A stretch of DNA of 64,000 nt, from contig NZ_AP022810.1 of assembly GCF_009731355.2 (NCBI RefSeq), positions 1,950,001 through 2,014,000 on the forward strand, given 5' to 3'. The stretch's first letter is position 1. Each line of letters starts with the position of its first letter. Position numbers and translations under genes: made by a program. Source of the stretch: Desulfuromonas sp. AOP6 (GTDB lineage Bacteria; Desulfobacterota; Desulfuromonadia; Desulfuromonadales; SZUA-540). The notes beneath the pieces were generated by a model, which was not told where the DNA came from, ran no database searches, and saw nothing but the letters and a program-made list of their open reading frames with translations. Below are positions 1-9,169 of this stretch, piece by piece.

Positions 1-275
1 AAGGCGGCCAGGCCTTCGGCATAGGCCTCCTCCGTGGCCAGATCGATTTCAGGGCAATAATTGAACAAGGCTTCCAGTGGATCCCCCTCCGGCTCCGCTG
101 CTCCAGAGGAAATCATTCCCATCGGCGACAAGGGGGTGGCTGGAACACCTTGAATGGCCGGCAGTGTCCCCTTTATTCCATCCACTGCGGCAGGGGAAGC
201 GGCGGATTTTGGAGCGGACTTTTCCTTTTCGGCCTTTTGAGCCTTGGCTTTTTTACGAATATCAGCAAGATCCAT
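1..275 (-). CDS. Partial protein, possibly CheW-like, N-terminal part only
   Basis: The gene runs off the left edge; about 91 residues are visible. The ATG at 275 lies 21 bases past the stop of the ExeA-like ATPase gene, so it is probably the last visible member of the same operon. The start of the protein is a lysine-rich segment (MDLADIRKKAKAQKAEKEK), followed by an Ala/Pro-rich low-complexity linker and an acidic stretch. No conserved domain is reached. A CheW-type adaptor behind such a linker is a guess from the CheA/CheY neighbours, not from a visible motif. Confidence 0.4.
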   Translation of the reverse strand, partial: MDLADIRKKAKAQKAEKEKSAPKSAASPAAVDGIKGTLPAIQGVPATPLSPMGMISSGAAEPEGDPLEALFNYCPEIDLATEEAYAEGLAA

Positions 276-296
276 ACGCACAGATTCCTGTTCTGC

Positions 297-1103
297 CTAG
301 ATGAGAAGATCAAGCTCGTTCATCACCGACTCCAAAACAGCAGAATCAATGGAGCGAGCTTCCCGGCCGAACCCTTCCAGCAAAGCCAGTGAGGCAATCT
401 GGTTGATCTTTCGCGGCACCCCGCCGGAAGCCTGGTGAATCAACTGTACGGCGCTATCCGAAAAAAGCCCCGGCAAGCCTCCGGCCACGGCAAGCCGGTA
501 ATCGAGGTAAGCCCTGGTATCTTCCAGATCCAGAGACTGCAGATCAAACTGCATGCCGATGCGCTGACGCAGGGGCTCGAAGGACCGATGGGCCAGGCGC
601 TTTTTCAATTCCGGCTGTCCCATCAGGACAATACTCATAAGATTCTGGTCATCCAGCTGAAAATTGGTCAACAGCCGAATTTCGTCGAAGGTTTCCTTAT
701 GAGGAACCAACTGAGCCTCGTCGATCACCAGGACCGGACAAACGCCCTCCTGATAAAACCGGTAGAGGGCGGCGCCAATCTCTTCAAGGAGATCGGTTTT
801 AAAACGGGAGGGTTCGTTAATATCCAGGCGCAAAGCCAGGGAACGGAGAAACTCCATGGGAGTAAGGCGCGGATTGATGAAAAGCATAACCCGAAAGCCT
901 TCTCCCAGTTCATCCATCAGGGCACGTGAAAGCGTCGTTTTGCCGCAGCCTATGCCCCCTGTAAGCAGCACGAGGTCTCTTTCTTCGACGGCGTAGGTCA
1001 GGCGCGCCAGAGCCTCGCGATGCATCCGACTCAGATAGAGAAAACGAGGATCGGGCGTCTTGCTGAAGGGTCGTTCGGAAAACCCGTAGAAGTCTTCATA
1101 CAT
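297..1103 (-). CDS. ExeA-like AAA+ ATPase in chemosensory operon
   Basis: 268 residues, the usual size for stand-alone ExeA/GspA-type P-loop ATPases. The N-terminus (MYEDFYGFSERPFSKTPDPR) is the family signature. Walker A is GGIGCGKTT (about residues 49-57), Walker B is VLVIDEAQ, and a GGVPRKINQ segment resembling sensor 2 follows. ExeA relatives help envelope-spanning machines assemble or act as transposition-type regulators; this one has no C-terminal peptidoglycan-binding domain. The start overlaps the end of cheA by 8 bases, which implies translational coupling. It is a paralogue of the ATPase at 29898-30800. Its role beside CheA is unknown. Confidence 0.85.
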   Translation of the reverse strand: MYEDFYGFSERPFSKTPDPRFLYLSRMHREALARLTYAVEERDLVLLTGGIGCGKTTLSRALMDELGEGFRVMLFINPRLTPMEFLRSLALRLDINEPSRFKTDLLEEIGAALYRFYQEGVCPVLVIDEAQLVPHKETFDEIRLLTNFQLDDQNLMSIVLMGQPELKKRLAHRSFEPLRQRIGMQFDLQSLDLEDTRAYLDYRLAVAGGLPGLFSDSAVQLIHQASGGVPRKINQIASLALLEGFGREARSIDSAVLESVMNELDLLI

Positions 1104-3171
1104 AGAAAGAAGAATCTCCTCGCAAGGACTCGCTCATAAGACCGCCGACGTCGAGCACCAGTACGGTCTTCTGATTACCGAGGTCGGCGGCACCCGCGAT
1201 CCCCCGGACGAAAGACAGGGTGCTTCCCAGGGATTTGATGACCACATCCTGCTGACCAAGCAGATCGTCGACCACAATTCCCATCTTTTTATCGGCCAGG
1301 CCCACCACAACCACAAACAGCTTGCTGGGCGAACCTTCTGCGGTCGGCAGCCGAAACAGGCGACTGAGTCTCACCAAGGGCAGTGTATGCTCGCGCAGGT
1401 CAATGACTTCAAGGCGCTCGATGGTACGGATCGAAGCCGTCTCGACCAGAAGAGTCTCCATGACGGAATTGATGGGGATGGCATAGGCCTTGCCGCTGAC
1501 TTTGATGACCAGGGCTTTGATGATCGCCAACGTGATCGGGAGGGTGATGGTGACCGCCGTACCCTGGCCGAAGGTGCTGTCGAGTTCGAGCATGCCGGAA
1601 AGGGCCGCAATGTTGTTGCGAACCACATCCATGCCGACGCCTCGGCCGGACAGGTCGGTAACTTCATCACGAGTAGAAAAACCGGGGGCCAAAATGAGGT
1701 TGAAAATGTCGTCCCGCGACAATTCGGCCTCGGCGCTGATCATTCCTTTTTCCAAAGCTTTTTTCCGAACCCGCTCGGGATCGATGCCGCGTCCGTCATC
1801 CCGAATTTCGAGGACGACGTGATTCCCTTTTTGGGAGGCCCACAGGTAAATGCGGGCCTTTTCTGGCTTACCCGCTGCTCGACGCTCCTCCGGCGACTCT
1901 ATCCCGTGATCCACGGCATTGCGGATGATATGCATGAGTGGATCGGAGAGATCCTCCACGATGAGCTTGTCCAGTTCGGTATCGGCTCCCCGGATATCCA
2001 CCTCGACTTTTTTCCCCTGCTCGTTGGCCACGCGCCGGATAATACGGATGACCTTTTCAAAAAGCTGCGACACAGGGACCATGCGCACATCCATGACCCC
2101 TTTCTGCAGATCATGAAGGCGGCGCTCCAGTACCCGGGTGACTTTCTGCAGATCGCCGGCCAGGGCATTGTTCTGGGCCTTGAGCTGATCGCACAACATG
2201 GCGACCGCCCCCTTGGACAGAACCAGTTCACCGACGATATTCATGAGATAATCGAGTTTATCGATATCGACCCGCACGGTTCGGCTGATCGAGCGCAAAG
2301 ACGCCCCTCCCCCGTCTGATTCAGAAAGAGTTTCCTTGATGACATCCAGTTTTCCTGGGGGACTGGCGACCGGCGGTGAAGCGGGAGGAACCGTGATGGC
2401 CGTGGAAGGCCGGACCGCAGCCTCAGAAGAATCCTTGACTATTTCGACGACAGCATCGGGACGGTCGAGTTTTTCCTTGATTTCGGCGTGAGAGAGGGAG
2501 GTGGCAACCAGGATCTGAAAGGCGATCTTGTCAGCGAAATCTCCGGCGCAAGGCAGGGTGCTGACAATCTCACCGTTGCTTTTCAGCACGTCGGAAATTT
2601 CACCCAGTTCCTGATCAAAGCTGGCCAGCGCAAAGGCCACCTTGACCAGCAGAATATGGCGCCCCTTCTCCAGATTGTCGCGAAGGCGGTGCTCCTCGTA
2701 TTCGGTGAGTACGTTCAGAACCGCAGGGTCCAGGGGGAGCGCCCTGATAGGATCGTCAGCTTGAGGAGGAGGCGCATTCAACAACGCAGCGATACGTGCC
2801 TGCATCGGAGCCCCGTCCAGAGTGAATGACTCAGACGTGCCTTTGCCGTTGACAAGGCGAAGCAGCAGGTCAAGTCCCTCGAAAAGCGTTTCGACAAGTA
2901 ACGGAGAAAGGGAAACCTTGCCCAGCCGAAGGTGGTCAAGAAGGTTTTCCATGGCGTGGGAAAGCGAGCTGATGTCATCAAAACCGAACATGCCCGCCAG
3001 CCCCTTAATGGAATGGGCACTGCGAAAGATGCTGTTGAGAAGATCGGGATCCGTATCGCGGCCGTCATTGCCCTCACCGAGAGCCATGAGATCGATGCTC
3101 AGCTTCTCAATGATCTCTTCGGCTTCCGCGAGAAAGTCTTTAATGGCGCGAGATGACGAATTGCCGGACAA
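1096..3171 (-). CDS. cheA: Chemotaxis-type sensor histidine kinase CheA
   Basis: 691 residues. An N-terminal Hpt domain carries the phospho-accepting His in RSAHSIKGLAG (His53). A long variable region follows, then a dimerisation helix pair, the HATPase domain with N box (NAVDHGIESPEERR), G1 box (DDGRGID) and G2 box (GRGVGMDVV), and a C-terminal CheW-like domain. This is the full set for autophosphorylation and transfer to a CheY partner, which is encoded directly upstream. No canonical CheY-binding P2 domain is obvious. The start is TTG at 3171, chosen because an AGGAGGGG ribosome site sits 7 bases before it and the cheY stop is 9 bases upstream. No MCP, CheR or CheB gene is in the window. 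Confidence 0.93.
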   Translation of the reverse strand: MSGNSSSRAIKDFLAEAEEIIEKLSIDLMALGEGNDGRDTDPDLLNSIFRSAHSIKGLAGMFGFDDISSLSHAMENLLDHLRLGKVSLSPLLVETLFEGLDLLLRLVNGKGTSESFTLDGAPMQARIAALLNAPPPQADDPIRALPLDPAVLNVLTEYEEHRLRDNLEKGRHILLVKVAFALASFDQELGEISDVLKSNGEIVSTLPCAGDFADKIAFQILVATSLSHAEIKEKLDRPDAVVEIVKDSSEAAVRPSTAITVPPASPPVASPPGKLDVIKETLSESDGGGASLRSISRTVRVDIDKLDYLMNIVGELVLSKGAVAMLCDQLKAQNNALAGDLQKVTRVLERRLHDLQKGVMDVRMVPVSQLFEKVIRIIRRVANEQGKKVEVDIRGADTELDKLIVEDLSDPLMHIIRNAVDHGIESPEERRAAGKPEKARIYLWASQKGNHVVLEIRDDGRGIDPERVRKKALEKGMISAEAELSRDDIFNLILAPGFSTRDEVTDLSGRGVGMDVVRNNIAALSGMLELDSTFGQGTAVTITLPITLAIIKALVIKVSGKAYAIPINSVMETLLVETASIRTIERLEVIDLREHTLPLVRLSRLFRLPTAEGSPSKLFVVVVGLADKKMGIVVDDLLGQQDVVIKSLGSTLSFVRGIAGAADLGNQKTVLVLDVGGLMSESLRGDSSFYV

Positions 3172-3180
3172 AAGCCCCTC

Positions 3181-3549
3181 CTAACCCAGGTATTTTCGGA
3201 CCAGTTCCTGCAGCTGTTCAGGCGAAAAAGGTTTAACCAGATAGGCGTCCGCCCCCAGTACCATGCCTTTTTCCCTGTCCCTTTCACTCCCCTCTGTGCT
3301 GATAATGATGAGTGGCGTGGATTGATAGTTGGGGTTGGTTTTGATAAAACTGACCAGCTCAAGACCATTGATATCCGGCATATTGATGTCAGTAATAACC
3401 ATATCCACTTTTTCACGGGGAAGGATTCTCAGCGCTTCAAAGCCATTGGAGGCTTCAATCACTTCAAAGTTTCCAATCGCCTCGATGGTCGAGGCGATGA
3501 GTGCCCGCATGGTCGGCGAGTCTTCCGTTATCAGTATTTTTTTCCGCAC
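3181..3549 (-). CDS. CheY-like single-domain response regulator
   Basis: 122 residues, a stand-alone receiver domain. The acidic pocket is Glu9/Asp10, the phospho-acceptor Asp54 lies in VITDINMPD, the conserved Ser/Thr is in IIISTEG, and the conserved Lys is Lys106 in LVKPF. It is the likely phosphorylation partner of the CheA encoded 9 bases downstream. With no output domain it must act by protein contact, perhaps with the ExeA-like ATPase or the DUF4388 protein of the same operon (inference). The start is GTG at 3549, preceded by GAGG at 8 bases. Confidence 0.92.
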   Translation of the reverse strand: MRKKILITEDSPTMRALIASTIEAIGNFEVIEASNGFEALRILPREKVDMVITDINMPDINGLELVSFIKTNPNYQSTPLIIISTEGSERDREKGMVLGADAYLVKPFSPEQLQELVRKYLG

Positions 3550-3609
3550 GTTGTGAGCCTCACTTTTCGAGGGATTAAATCAGAGGAGACCGCAGGGCTT
3601 CCCGGAAAA

Positions 3610-4899
3610 TCACCCAGCGTTTTTCGAATGCCCTCGCCGGTCTGCCAGGGTTCGTTCCATGGCCAGCCCGGCTTGAGACAAAAAGATCTCGAGAGCCTCT
3701 GTGTCACCGACAGGCCTTTTTTCCGGGAGGTTGTCACCATAAAGGACAGCAACAACCATACCGTCGCTGATAATCGGACCAAGAAAAACTTCGACCGGAG
3801 AATCGCCACCCAACTGGTCCTTCAGGTAGGTGTCCCAATATCCCGTCCCCAACGGAACCTTCTCCACAATCTTCCCTTCAATCACCCGATGGAAAACCGA
3901 AGGCTCGGTCCGGGATACTTTCATGCGCCGAACCCGAAGGTCCGCGCTTTCACCGGCAGCAATGCCAAATTGCCCAAGGCCGACAATCTCATCCTCCTTG
4001 ACAAGGAAAATGACGGCCCGATTCATCAACTCACTGGCGAAGCGAAGAACCAGTAGAATAACCCCGCCGCCAAGAGACGGGTTGTTCAATTCCTGCAGCA
4101 TTCCCTTGAGAAGGCGAAGCCCTGGGGACTCGGGCCCTTTGGATGCCACACCAAGAGTCTCCTCACCCAATTCAGCCATCAGTTCAGCGCCAAAGTTGAC
4201 CAATCTGGAAGGATTATCGATACCATGACAACTATGATTATAAAGAACAGGGCCTGACTCGTCCCCCTCCGCCGTCCCTGTTGCGGGGGCGAGACGCGAC
4301 ACCTCGGACAAAGGCCCCGCCTGTGGTGAATCAGAGTCGTCGCCCCAAAGGAAATTCTCGTCCTTCTCCTGCCCCGCTTGCTCCTGCCGGCGCCTTTCGT
4401 CCAGAAGTCGGCTTCCTTCCATGGCCAGCCACTGGGGGTTGAGTCCCTGGTCCAGCATGAACTGCAAAGGATCAACCCGGGTTTCACCCAGGGTCTCCGG
4501 TTCTCTGAGCTCAAAAGCGAAGGTCCCTTCCGTCCAACCAAAAAATCCGTACACCAACTTTTCGATTTGCTTGCGTACGACGTTTTCGATGTCCACGGCA
4601 GCAATACGGAAATGTTCGGTAAGGAGGGCTCCCAGGCGCAGCAATCCCCCACTCTGTCGCTGGCGCTCCAGGGCGGCGTCAAGTATATCCAGACTGACGA
4701 CACCGGATCGGACAAGGAGATCGCCGAGATTCTCCGGCACGGTACTGGAAGCGGCCCGGATCACCTGTCCGTTTTTGAAATAAATCCATCCTTGTCGACC
4801 ACGACTATGCAGCGAGAGCACCCCGGACTTGCGGCTCAGACTGACAATCTGGAGAATTTCTCCCAAACCAAGGTCTTCAAGATTTCCGACTAAACTCAT
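3610..4899 (-). CDS. DUF4388 domain protein with GAF-like C-terminal region
   Basis: 429 residues. The first ~95 residues match the DUF4388 pattern (LGEILQIVSLSRKSGVL, then GWIYFKNGQVIRA), common in Geobacter and Myxococcus chemosensory and PATAN-type proteins. A ~100-residue helical segment follows, then an acidic low-complexity linker. The C-terminal ~200 residues look like a GAF fold (LFVKEDEIVGLGQFG-like strands, and VLYGDNLPEKRPV near the end), but the assignment is by pattern only. It is first in the operon, 60 bases before cheY, with a candidate promoter at 4949-4977. DUF4388 proteins are thought to link receiver proteins to other partners; the target here is unknown. Confidence 0.82.
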   Translation of the reverse strand: MSLVGNLEDLGLGEILQIVSLSRKSGVLSLHSRGRQGWIYFKNGQVIRAASSTVPENLGDLLVRSGVVSLDILDAALERQRQSGGLLRLGALLTEHFRIAAVDIENVVRKQIEKLVYGFFGWTEGTFAFELREPETLGETRVDPLQFMLDQGLNPQWLAMEGSRLLDERRRQEQAGQEKDENFLWGDDSDSPQAGPLSEVSRLAPATGTAEGDESGPVLYNHSCHGIDNPSRLVNFGAELMAELGEETLGVASKGPESPGLRLLKGMLQELNNPSLGGGVILLVLRFASELMNRAVIFLVKEDEIVGLGQFGIAAGESADLRVRRMKVSRTEPSVFHRVIEGKIVEKVPLGTGYWDTYLKDQLGGDSPVEVFLGPIISDGMVVAVLYGDNLPEKRPVGDTEALEIFLSQAGLAMERTLADRRGHSKNAG

Positions 4900-4948
4900 G
4901 GCGATCTAGAGCCAAATACACGTAAGGGTTCAAAATTAAATAGAAAAC

Positions 4949-4977
4949 AATATATCCCAGCACCTGGCGCAAGTAAA
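4949..4977 (-). promoter_or_regulatory. Candidate sigma70 promoter for the chemosensory operon
   Basis: On the minus strand a TTTACT -35 element and a TATATT -10 element are 17 bases apart, about 50 bases before the DUF4388 gene. The match is 4/6 and 5/6. It is a pattern match only. Confidence 0.42.
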
Positions 4978-4983
4978 GGCTTT

Positions 4984-6309
4984 TCACCCCTGACCTTTGC
5001 GTTCGCGGTCCCTGAAAATCAGGCGAATAGGGACTCCTTCAAAACCGAAAGCCTCCCGAAGCTTGTTTTGCAGGTAGCGTTCGTAAGAGAAATGGATTCC
5101 CTCAGCCTTGTTGGCAAAAATCACGAAAGTGGGCGGACGCACCTGGGTCTGGGTCATATAGAAAAATTTAAGTCGCGATCCCTGAACCATAGGGGGCGAA
5201 TGGCTGCGCACAGCCTCTTCGAGAATCCGATTCAGAGCGGCCGTGGGAATCTGGCGGTTGAATTCAGCGGCCACAGCCTCGACTTCGCCCATAATCTTCG
5301 CCACCCGTTGACCGGTGAGAGCCGAAACAAAAAGAATCGGCGCAAAAGGAAGGAACTTGAAACTCATCCGTAATTTTTCGGTGTACTGTTGCAGGGTTTT
5401 GTTGTCTTTTTCAATTTTGTCCCATTTGTTGACCACAAGAATGACGGCCCTGCCCTTCTCATAGGCATACCCGGCCACCGTCAGGTCCTGATCCGTAACC
5501 CCTTCTTCGGCGTCAATGACCACCAGAACCACGTGGGAACGATCCATGGCTTTCAGCGCCTGAATAACGCTGAATTTTTCAAGTTTCTGGCTAACCCTCC
5601 CTTTGCGCCGGATACCCGCCGTATCAATGAGCACGTAGCGTTTCTGATTATAGGTGAAGGGCGTATCGACGCTGTCCCGGGTGGTGCCAGCCATGGGATT
5701 GGCCAGGACGCGCTCGTACCCCAGCAGGCGGTTGACGAGGGAAGACTTGCCCACATTGGGACGCCCGATGACAGCCAGACGCACTTCCTCCGTCTCCGTC
5801 TCCGACTCTTTTGCCGGAGGAAGATGGGCCAGCACGGCATCTACCAGATCCCCGACCCCCACGCCGTGTTCGGCCGAAACAGGGTGGAGTTCATCCAGGC
5901 CCAGAGCATAGAACTCGGCCATGGTTTCCTCCTGCTTGGGACCATCCACTTTGTTGACCACAAAGAGCACGGGCTTGTCGACGCGGCGCAGCATGGCGGC
6001 AACTTCCTCGTCCGAGGGGGTGAGCCCCTCCCGCCCGTCCAGAACAAAGAGGATCACATCGGCCTCTTCCACAGCCAACTGCGACTGCTCCCGCATCTGC
6101 ACCAGCAGGCGTTCTTCGCTGGCCGGCTCGAAACCTCCCGTATCCATCAGGATGAAGGGCACGTCGTACTTGGTGACTTCGGCATAGTTGCGATCCCGGG
6201 TGACCCCCGGGAAATCTTCGACGATAGCTTTACGCTGGCCGAGAATGCGGTTAAAAAGCGTAGACTTGCCGACATTGGGGCGGCCGACGATCGCGACGAG
6301 TGAACTCAT
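4984..6309 (-). CDS. der: Ribosome assembly GTPase Der (EngA)
   Basis: 441 residues, the normal length. Two tandem Era-like GTPase domains are visible: GRPNVGKST at residues 9-17 with DTGG and NKVD, and a second GRPNVGKSS at 182-190 with DTAG and NKWD. A C-terminal KH-like domain follows, ending near residue 435. Der is essential for 50S subunit maturation. It is last in the rnc-radical SAM-era-der run, 38 bases after era. A 915 bp open frame on the opposite strand is a codon-bias shadow. Confidence 0.97.
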   Translation of the reverse strand: MSSLVAIVGRPNVGKSTLFNRILGQRKAIVEDFPGVTRDRNYAEVTKYDVPFILMDTGGFEPASEERLLVQMREQSQLAVEEADVILFVLDGREGLTPSDEEVAAMLRRVDKPVLFVVNKVDGPKQEETMAEFYALGLDELHPVSAEHGVGVGDLVDAVLAHLPPAKESETETEEVRLAVIGRPNVGKSSLVNRLLGYERVLANPMAGTTRDSVDTPFTYNQKRYVLIDTAGIRRKGRVSQKLEKFSVIQALKAMDRSHVVLVVIDAEEGVTDQDLTVAGYAYEKGRAVILVVNKWDKIEKDNKTLQQYTEKLRMSFKFLPFAPILFVSALTGQRVAKIMGEVEAVAAEFNRQIPTAALNRILEEAVRSHSPPMVQGSRLKFFYMTQTQVRPPTFVIFANKAEGIHFSYERYLQNKLREAFGFEGVPIRLIFRDRERKGQG

Positions 6310-6347
6310 GTTTTTATTTTCCGTTCTTTCCTGAATGACTTCATGGA

Positions 6348-7250
6348 CTATTCGTAGCCGAAATCTTTCAACAGTTTGTCGGATTCCGTCCAGTTTTTCT
6401 GTACCTTGACAAAGAGCTCGAGGTAGACGCGCGTACCCAGCATCTTTTCGATATCGACCCGTGCCGCCTTGCCGATGGAGCGAATCTTTTCGCCTCCTTT
6501 GCCGAGAATAATCTTTTTATGGGGATCCCGCTCGACCAGAATCGCTGCCGCAATAACCACAATATTTTTTTCCGGCTTTTCGGTAAAGCTCTCCACCACC
6601 ACGGCAACGCCATAGGGCACCTCGTCCCGAACCTGCTTAAGGATCTGTTCGCGTATCATTTCGGCGACGATGAAGCGCTCGGGCAGATCGGTGACCATGT
6701 CTTCGGGGTAGTAGCGCGGGCCGGATGGCAGCAGGTCGTGAGTGGCTTTGATCAGGGCGTCGACACCGCTGCCCGTCATCCCGGAAATGGGGATAATGGC
6801 GGCGAAATCGCGCTTCTGTGCATAAATTTCGATAAGAGGGAGCAAAGCCCCTGGCGACACCTTGTCGATCTTGTTGATCACCAGAATGACGGGCACAGAG
6901 CTCCGGGAAAGGACGTCAAGAATGAAATCATCCCCTCCCCCGGGACGATCCGTGGCCTCGATAAGAAAGAGAACGACATCGACATCGGAGCAGGCCGCCA
7001 TGGCCTGGTCGACCATATAACGGTTGAGTTTGCCGGTGGCGCGGTGGATACCGGGAGTGTCGAGGAAGAGAATCTGGCCGTCGTCTAGGTTGTGGATGCC
7101 GAGAATCCGGTTGCGAGTCGTCTGCGGCTTGGGCGAGGCGATAGCGATTTTCTGTCCGAGAATCCGGTTCAGCAGAGTTGATTTGCCGACATTGGGGCGT
7201 CCGATGATCGAGACAAAACCGGAGCGAAAAGGGGTCTGTTCAGTGTTCAA
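6348..7250 (-). CDS. era: Ribosome-associated GTPase Era
   Basis: 300 residues, typical. The G1 motif is GRPNVGKST (17-25), G3 is DTPG, and G4 is NKID. The C-terminal KH domain has the RNA-binding loop [13 protein letters not shown]. Era binds the 3' end of 16S rRNA during 30S maturation. The start is TTG at 7250, with AAGGA 8 bases upstream; the ribosome site overlaps the end of the preceding radical SAM gene. Era beside rnc is a widely conserved arrangement linking rRNA processing and assembly. Confidence 0.97.
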   Translation of the reverse strand: MNTEQTPFRSGFVSIIGRPNVGKSTLLNRILGQKIAIASPKPQTTRNRILGIHNLDDGQILFLDTPGIHRATGKLNRYMVDQAMAACSDVDVVLFLIEATDRPGGGDDFILDVLSRSSVPVILVINKIDKVSPGALLPLIEIYAQKRDFAAIIPISGMTGSGVDALIKATHDLLPSGPRYYPEDMVTDLPERFIVAEMIREQILKQVRDEVPYGVAVVVESFTEKPEKNIVVIAAAILVERDPHKKIILGKGGEKIRSIGKAARVDIEKMLGTRVYLELFVKVQKNWTESDKLLKDFGYE

Positions 7251-7261
7251 TGAGAAGATCC

Positions 7262-8272
7262 TTAGTAAGAGGCCATTTCCATGAGTGAAAATGACTCGGA
7301 GCCAACATGCAGTGTCCCGCGGGAGATGCCCTTTTGGGCGGAGATGGCAAAATCTCCGGTGCGGGTTCGAATATATTCCAGGTTCTGGCGATGCTGCCCC
7401 AAGGCGTCAGACAACTCCGAGGAACAGACAAGCACTTGACAGGCCGAGGTGATTTCGAGGACGCGAAGCAATGCCCGCCGCCAGAGGCGGGAGCGCACAA
7501 GCTGCCCGAAGGCAGGATGATAGGGACCGGCGATCACCCCCGTCGAGCTGTCGAGCTCCCGGGTGGGTTGCAGGCCCAGGCGGATGACGGGCACCTCGAC
7601 CTGCCAGCAGCGCCAGAGCATTGCAGCGCAGATTTCTACCGCCTCTTCCAGACTGAGCGGTTGAAATTGGCCCCGCTGGAACAGGGGTTCCAGCGCGCTG
7701 CCAGCCAGCACCACCGTCGGGTAGATGCGCAAAAAATCAGGTTTCAAAGCCAGTGCCGCCCCCAGGGACGACAGCGCTTCAGTCCGGTCGCCGCCAGGGA
7801 GTCCCGGCATCAGCTGCAAACCAACCCCAATCTTGGCGCACCGTACTCTCGCTACGGCGCCCGCAGCCGCCTCGGCACGGTGCCCTCTGCCGGAAAGAGC
7901 CAAAACGTCCGAATCAAAGGACTGACAGCCGATCTCGATCGTACGCAGGGGGAATCCCTCCAGTACATCGAGATGACGACTCTCCAGGCCGTCAGGTCGG
8001 GTGGAGATGCGAATGCCTCCAGCACGCCCGGCGCGAATAAATGGCAAAGCGGCCGCCAGGTAGTCCTGCTGGCGCGAGTCCGGCAGCAACGTAAAAGAAC
8101 CGCCGTAAAAGGCAATATCCCCGTCACCGGCGGCAGGCAGTATCCGATTCAGCTCTTCGGCGACCTCAGAGGACAGAGGTGCCGTCCAACGACCGGAGGT
8201 CTTCTCCTGCTGGCAAAAAAGGCAGCGATGAGGACACCCCTCGTGGGGAATAAAGATGGGAAATACCTGCAT
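7262..8272 (-). CDS. Radical SAM protein (Elp3/MiaB-type core)
   Basis: 336 residues from the ATG at 8272. The [4Fe-4S] cluster motif is at the N-terminus (HEGCPHRCLFCQQ: Cys13, Cys17, Cys20, a CxxxCxxC). GGSFT, then RISTRPD and IEIGCQSFD, match the Elp3/NifB class of radical SAM TIM barrels, and LQLMPGLPGG follows. Genes of this type are often found between rnc and era, but the substrate is not established. The open frame extends a further 78 codons upstream into rnc; that extension is Arg-rich shadow sequence, so the ATG is preferred. The gene begins 10 bases after the rnc stop. Confidence 0.85.
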   Translation of the reverse strand: MQVFPIFIPHEGCPHRCLFCQQEKTSGRWTAPLSSEVAEELNRILPAAGDGDIAFYGGSFTLLPDSRQQDYLAAALPFIRAGRAGGIRISTRPDGLESRHLDVLEGFPLRTIEIGCQSFDSDVLALSGRGHRAEAAAGAVARVRCAKIGVGLQLMPGLPGGDRTEALSSLGAALALKPDFLRIYPTVVLAGSALEPLFQRGQFQPLSLEEAVEICAAMLWRCWQVEVPVIRLGLQPTRELDSSTGVIAGPYHPAFGQLVRSRLWRRALLRVLEITSACQVLVCSSELSDALGQHRQNLEYIRTRTGDFAISAQKGISRGTLHVGSESFSLMEMASY

Positions 8273-8282
8273 ACGTCCGCGC

Positions 8283-8984
8283 CTAGGGGCTTTCCATCTC
8301 CAGCAGAGCCTTCCGGGCCGCCTCCTGTTCCGCCGCTTTTTTCGTCCGCCCACTGCCCTGCCCGATGGCCTGGTCGTCAAACCGAACCTCAACCGTATAG
8401 AGACGTTCATGGTCAGGCCCCTCGGCACTGACCATGAAATAAGACGGCGTCCTATTATGCCGCCCCTGCAGCAAGACTTGCAGCCGCGTCTTGTGGTCGA
8501 CGCCAAACTTGCATTTTACTGATTTGGCAATATCTTCAGAGAAAAGCTGACCGACGATGGGCGTGACAGCGGCGTACCCCGCATCGGTAAAGATGGCCCC
8601 CAGCAGAGCTTCAAAGGCGTCAGCAAGCAGACTGTCTTTTTGTCGTCCTCCGCTGCGCTCTTCCCCCCTCCCCAGCAGCAGACAGGCGCCGATATCCAGT
8701 TTTCTGGCAATGGTCGCCAGGCCTTTTTCGCGGACGACCTCGGCGCGGACCCGCGTCATCTCCCCTTCGGGCAGCTGGGAGTAACGGGTGAATATATGTT
8801 CACTGACAGCCAGGTCAAGCACCGCATCACCGAGAAATTCGAGACGCTCGCTGAAAGGCATATCGTTGCTGTCCTGCTCATTGCTGTAGGACTTGTGCGT
8901 CAAAGCCTCACGCAAAAGATCTGTCCGCACAAAGTGGTGGTCCAGCTTTTGGCACAGAGCCACCTCACATTCTCTAAGTTGCAT
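8283..8984 (-). CDS. rnc: Ribonuclease III
   Basis: 233 residues. The RNase III signature ERLEFLGDAVLDL (residues 46-58) includes the metal-binding residues; the second catalytic patch is in LLADAFEALLGAIFTDAG. A double-stranded-RNA-binding domain ends the protein (last ~70 residues, with GSGRTKKAAEQEAARKAL). It cleaves double-stranded RNA, including rRNA precursors. It is first gene of the minus-strand run rnc-radical SAM-era-der, under a near-consensus promoter at 9043-9071. Confidence 0.97.
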   Translation of the reverse strand: MQLRECEVALCQKLDHHFVRTDLLREALTHKSYSNEQDSNDMPFSERLEFLGDAVLDLAVSEHIFTRYSQLPEGEMTRVRAEVVREKGLATIARKLDIGACLLLGRGEERSGGRQKDSLLADAFEALLGAIFTDAGYAAVTPIVGQLFSEDIAKSVKCKFGVDHKTRLQVLLQGRHNRTPSYFMVSAEGPDHERLYTVEVRFDDQAIGQGSGRTKKAAEQEAARKALLEMESP

Positions 8985-9042
8985 TTCTTCTCTTTCAAAA
9001 AGAACCCAAGGCAGGCCCCTTCAAGTGGTTAAATCGGCTGGG

Positions 9043-9071
9043 AGTATACTAAATTCCCATGGTCTTATCAA
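9043..9071 (-). promoter_or_regulatory. Strong candidate sigma70 promoter for rnc operon
   Basis: The minus strand reads TTGATA, 17 bases, TATACT, ending about 60 bases before the rnc ATG. Both hexamers match the consensus at 5/6. It lies back to back with the tmk promoter at 9100-9129. Confidence 0.65.
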
Positions 9072-9099
9072 TGGTTACCCTGAGAATGGAATCTTTTCC

Positions 9100-9129
9100 T
9101 TGATTCTGCGTTGTTTCATTCACTATAAT
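9100..9129 (+). promoter_or_regulatory. Strong candidate sigma70 promoter for tmk operon
   Basis: TTGATT, an 18-base spacer, then a perfect TATAAT at 9124-9129. Transcription would start near 9136. That excludes an in-frame ATG at 9128 as the tmk start and supports the ATG at 9170. Confidence 0.65.
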
Positions 9130-9169
9130 GTCGAATTTAAAAGATATTCTTGTCATCAGCCTGGATCCC

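Noticed and set aside
5389-6303. Long open frame (304 codons) antisense to der, and similar ones opposite cheA, mutL, metG, rel and the DHH fusion
   Set aside because: Each is fully opposite a gene with clear motifs, has no recognisable motif of its own and reflects codon bias of GC-rich DNA.
8273-8506. N-terminal extension of the radical SAM gene into rnc
   Set aside because: The 78 codons are Arg-rich, overlap the rnc coding region entirely and lie before the typical start at the cluster motif.
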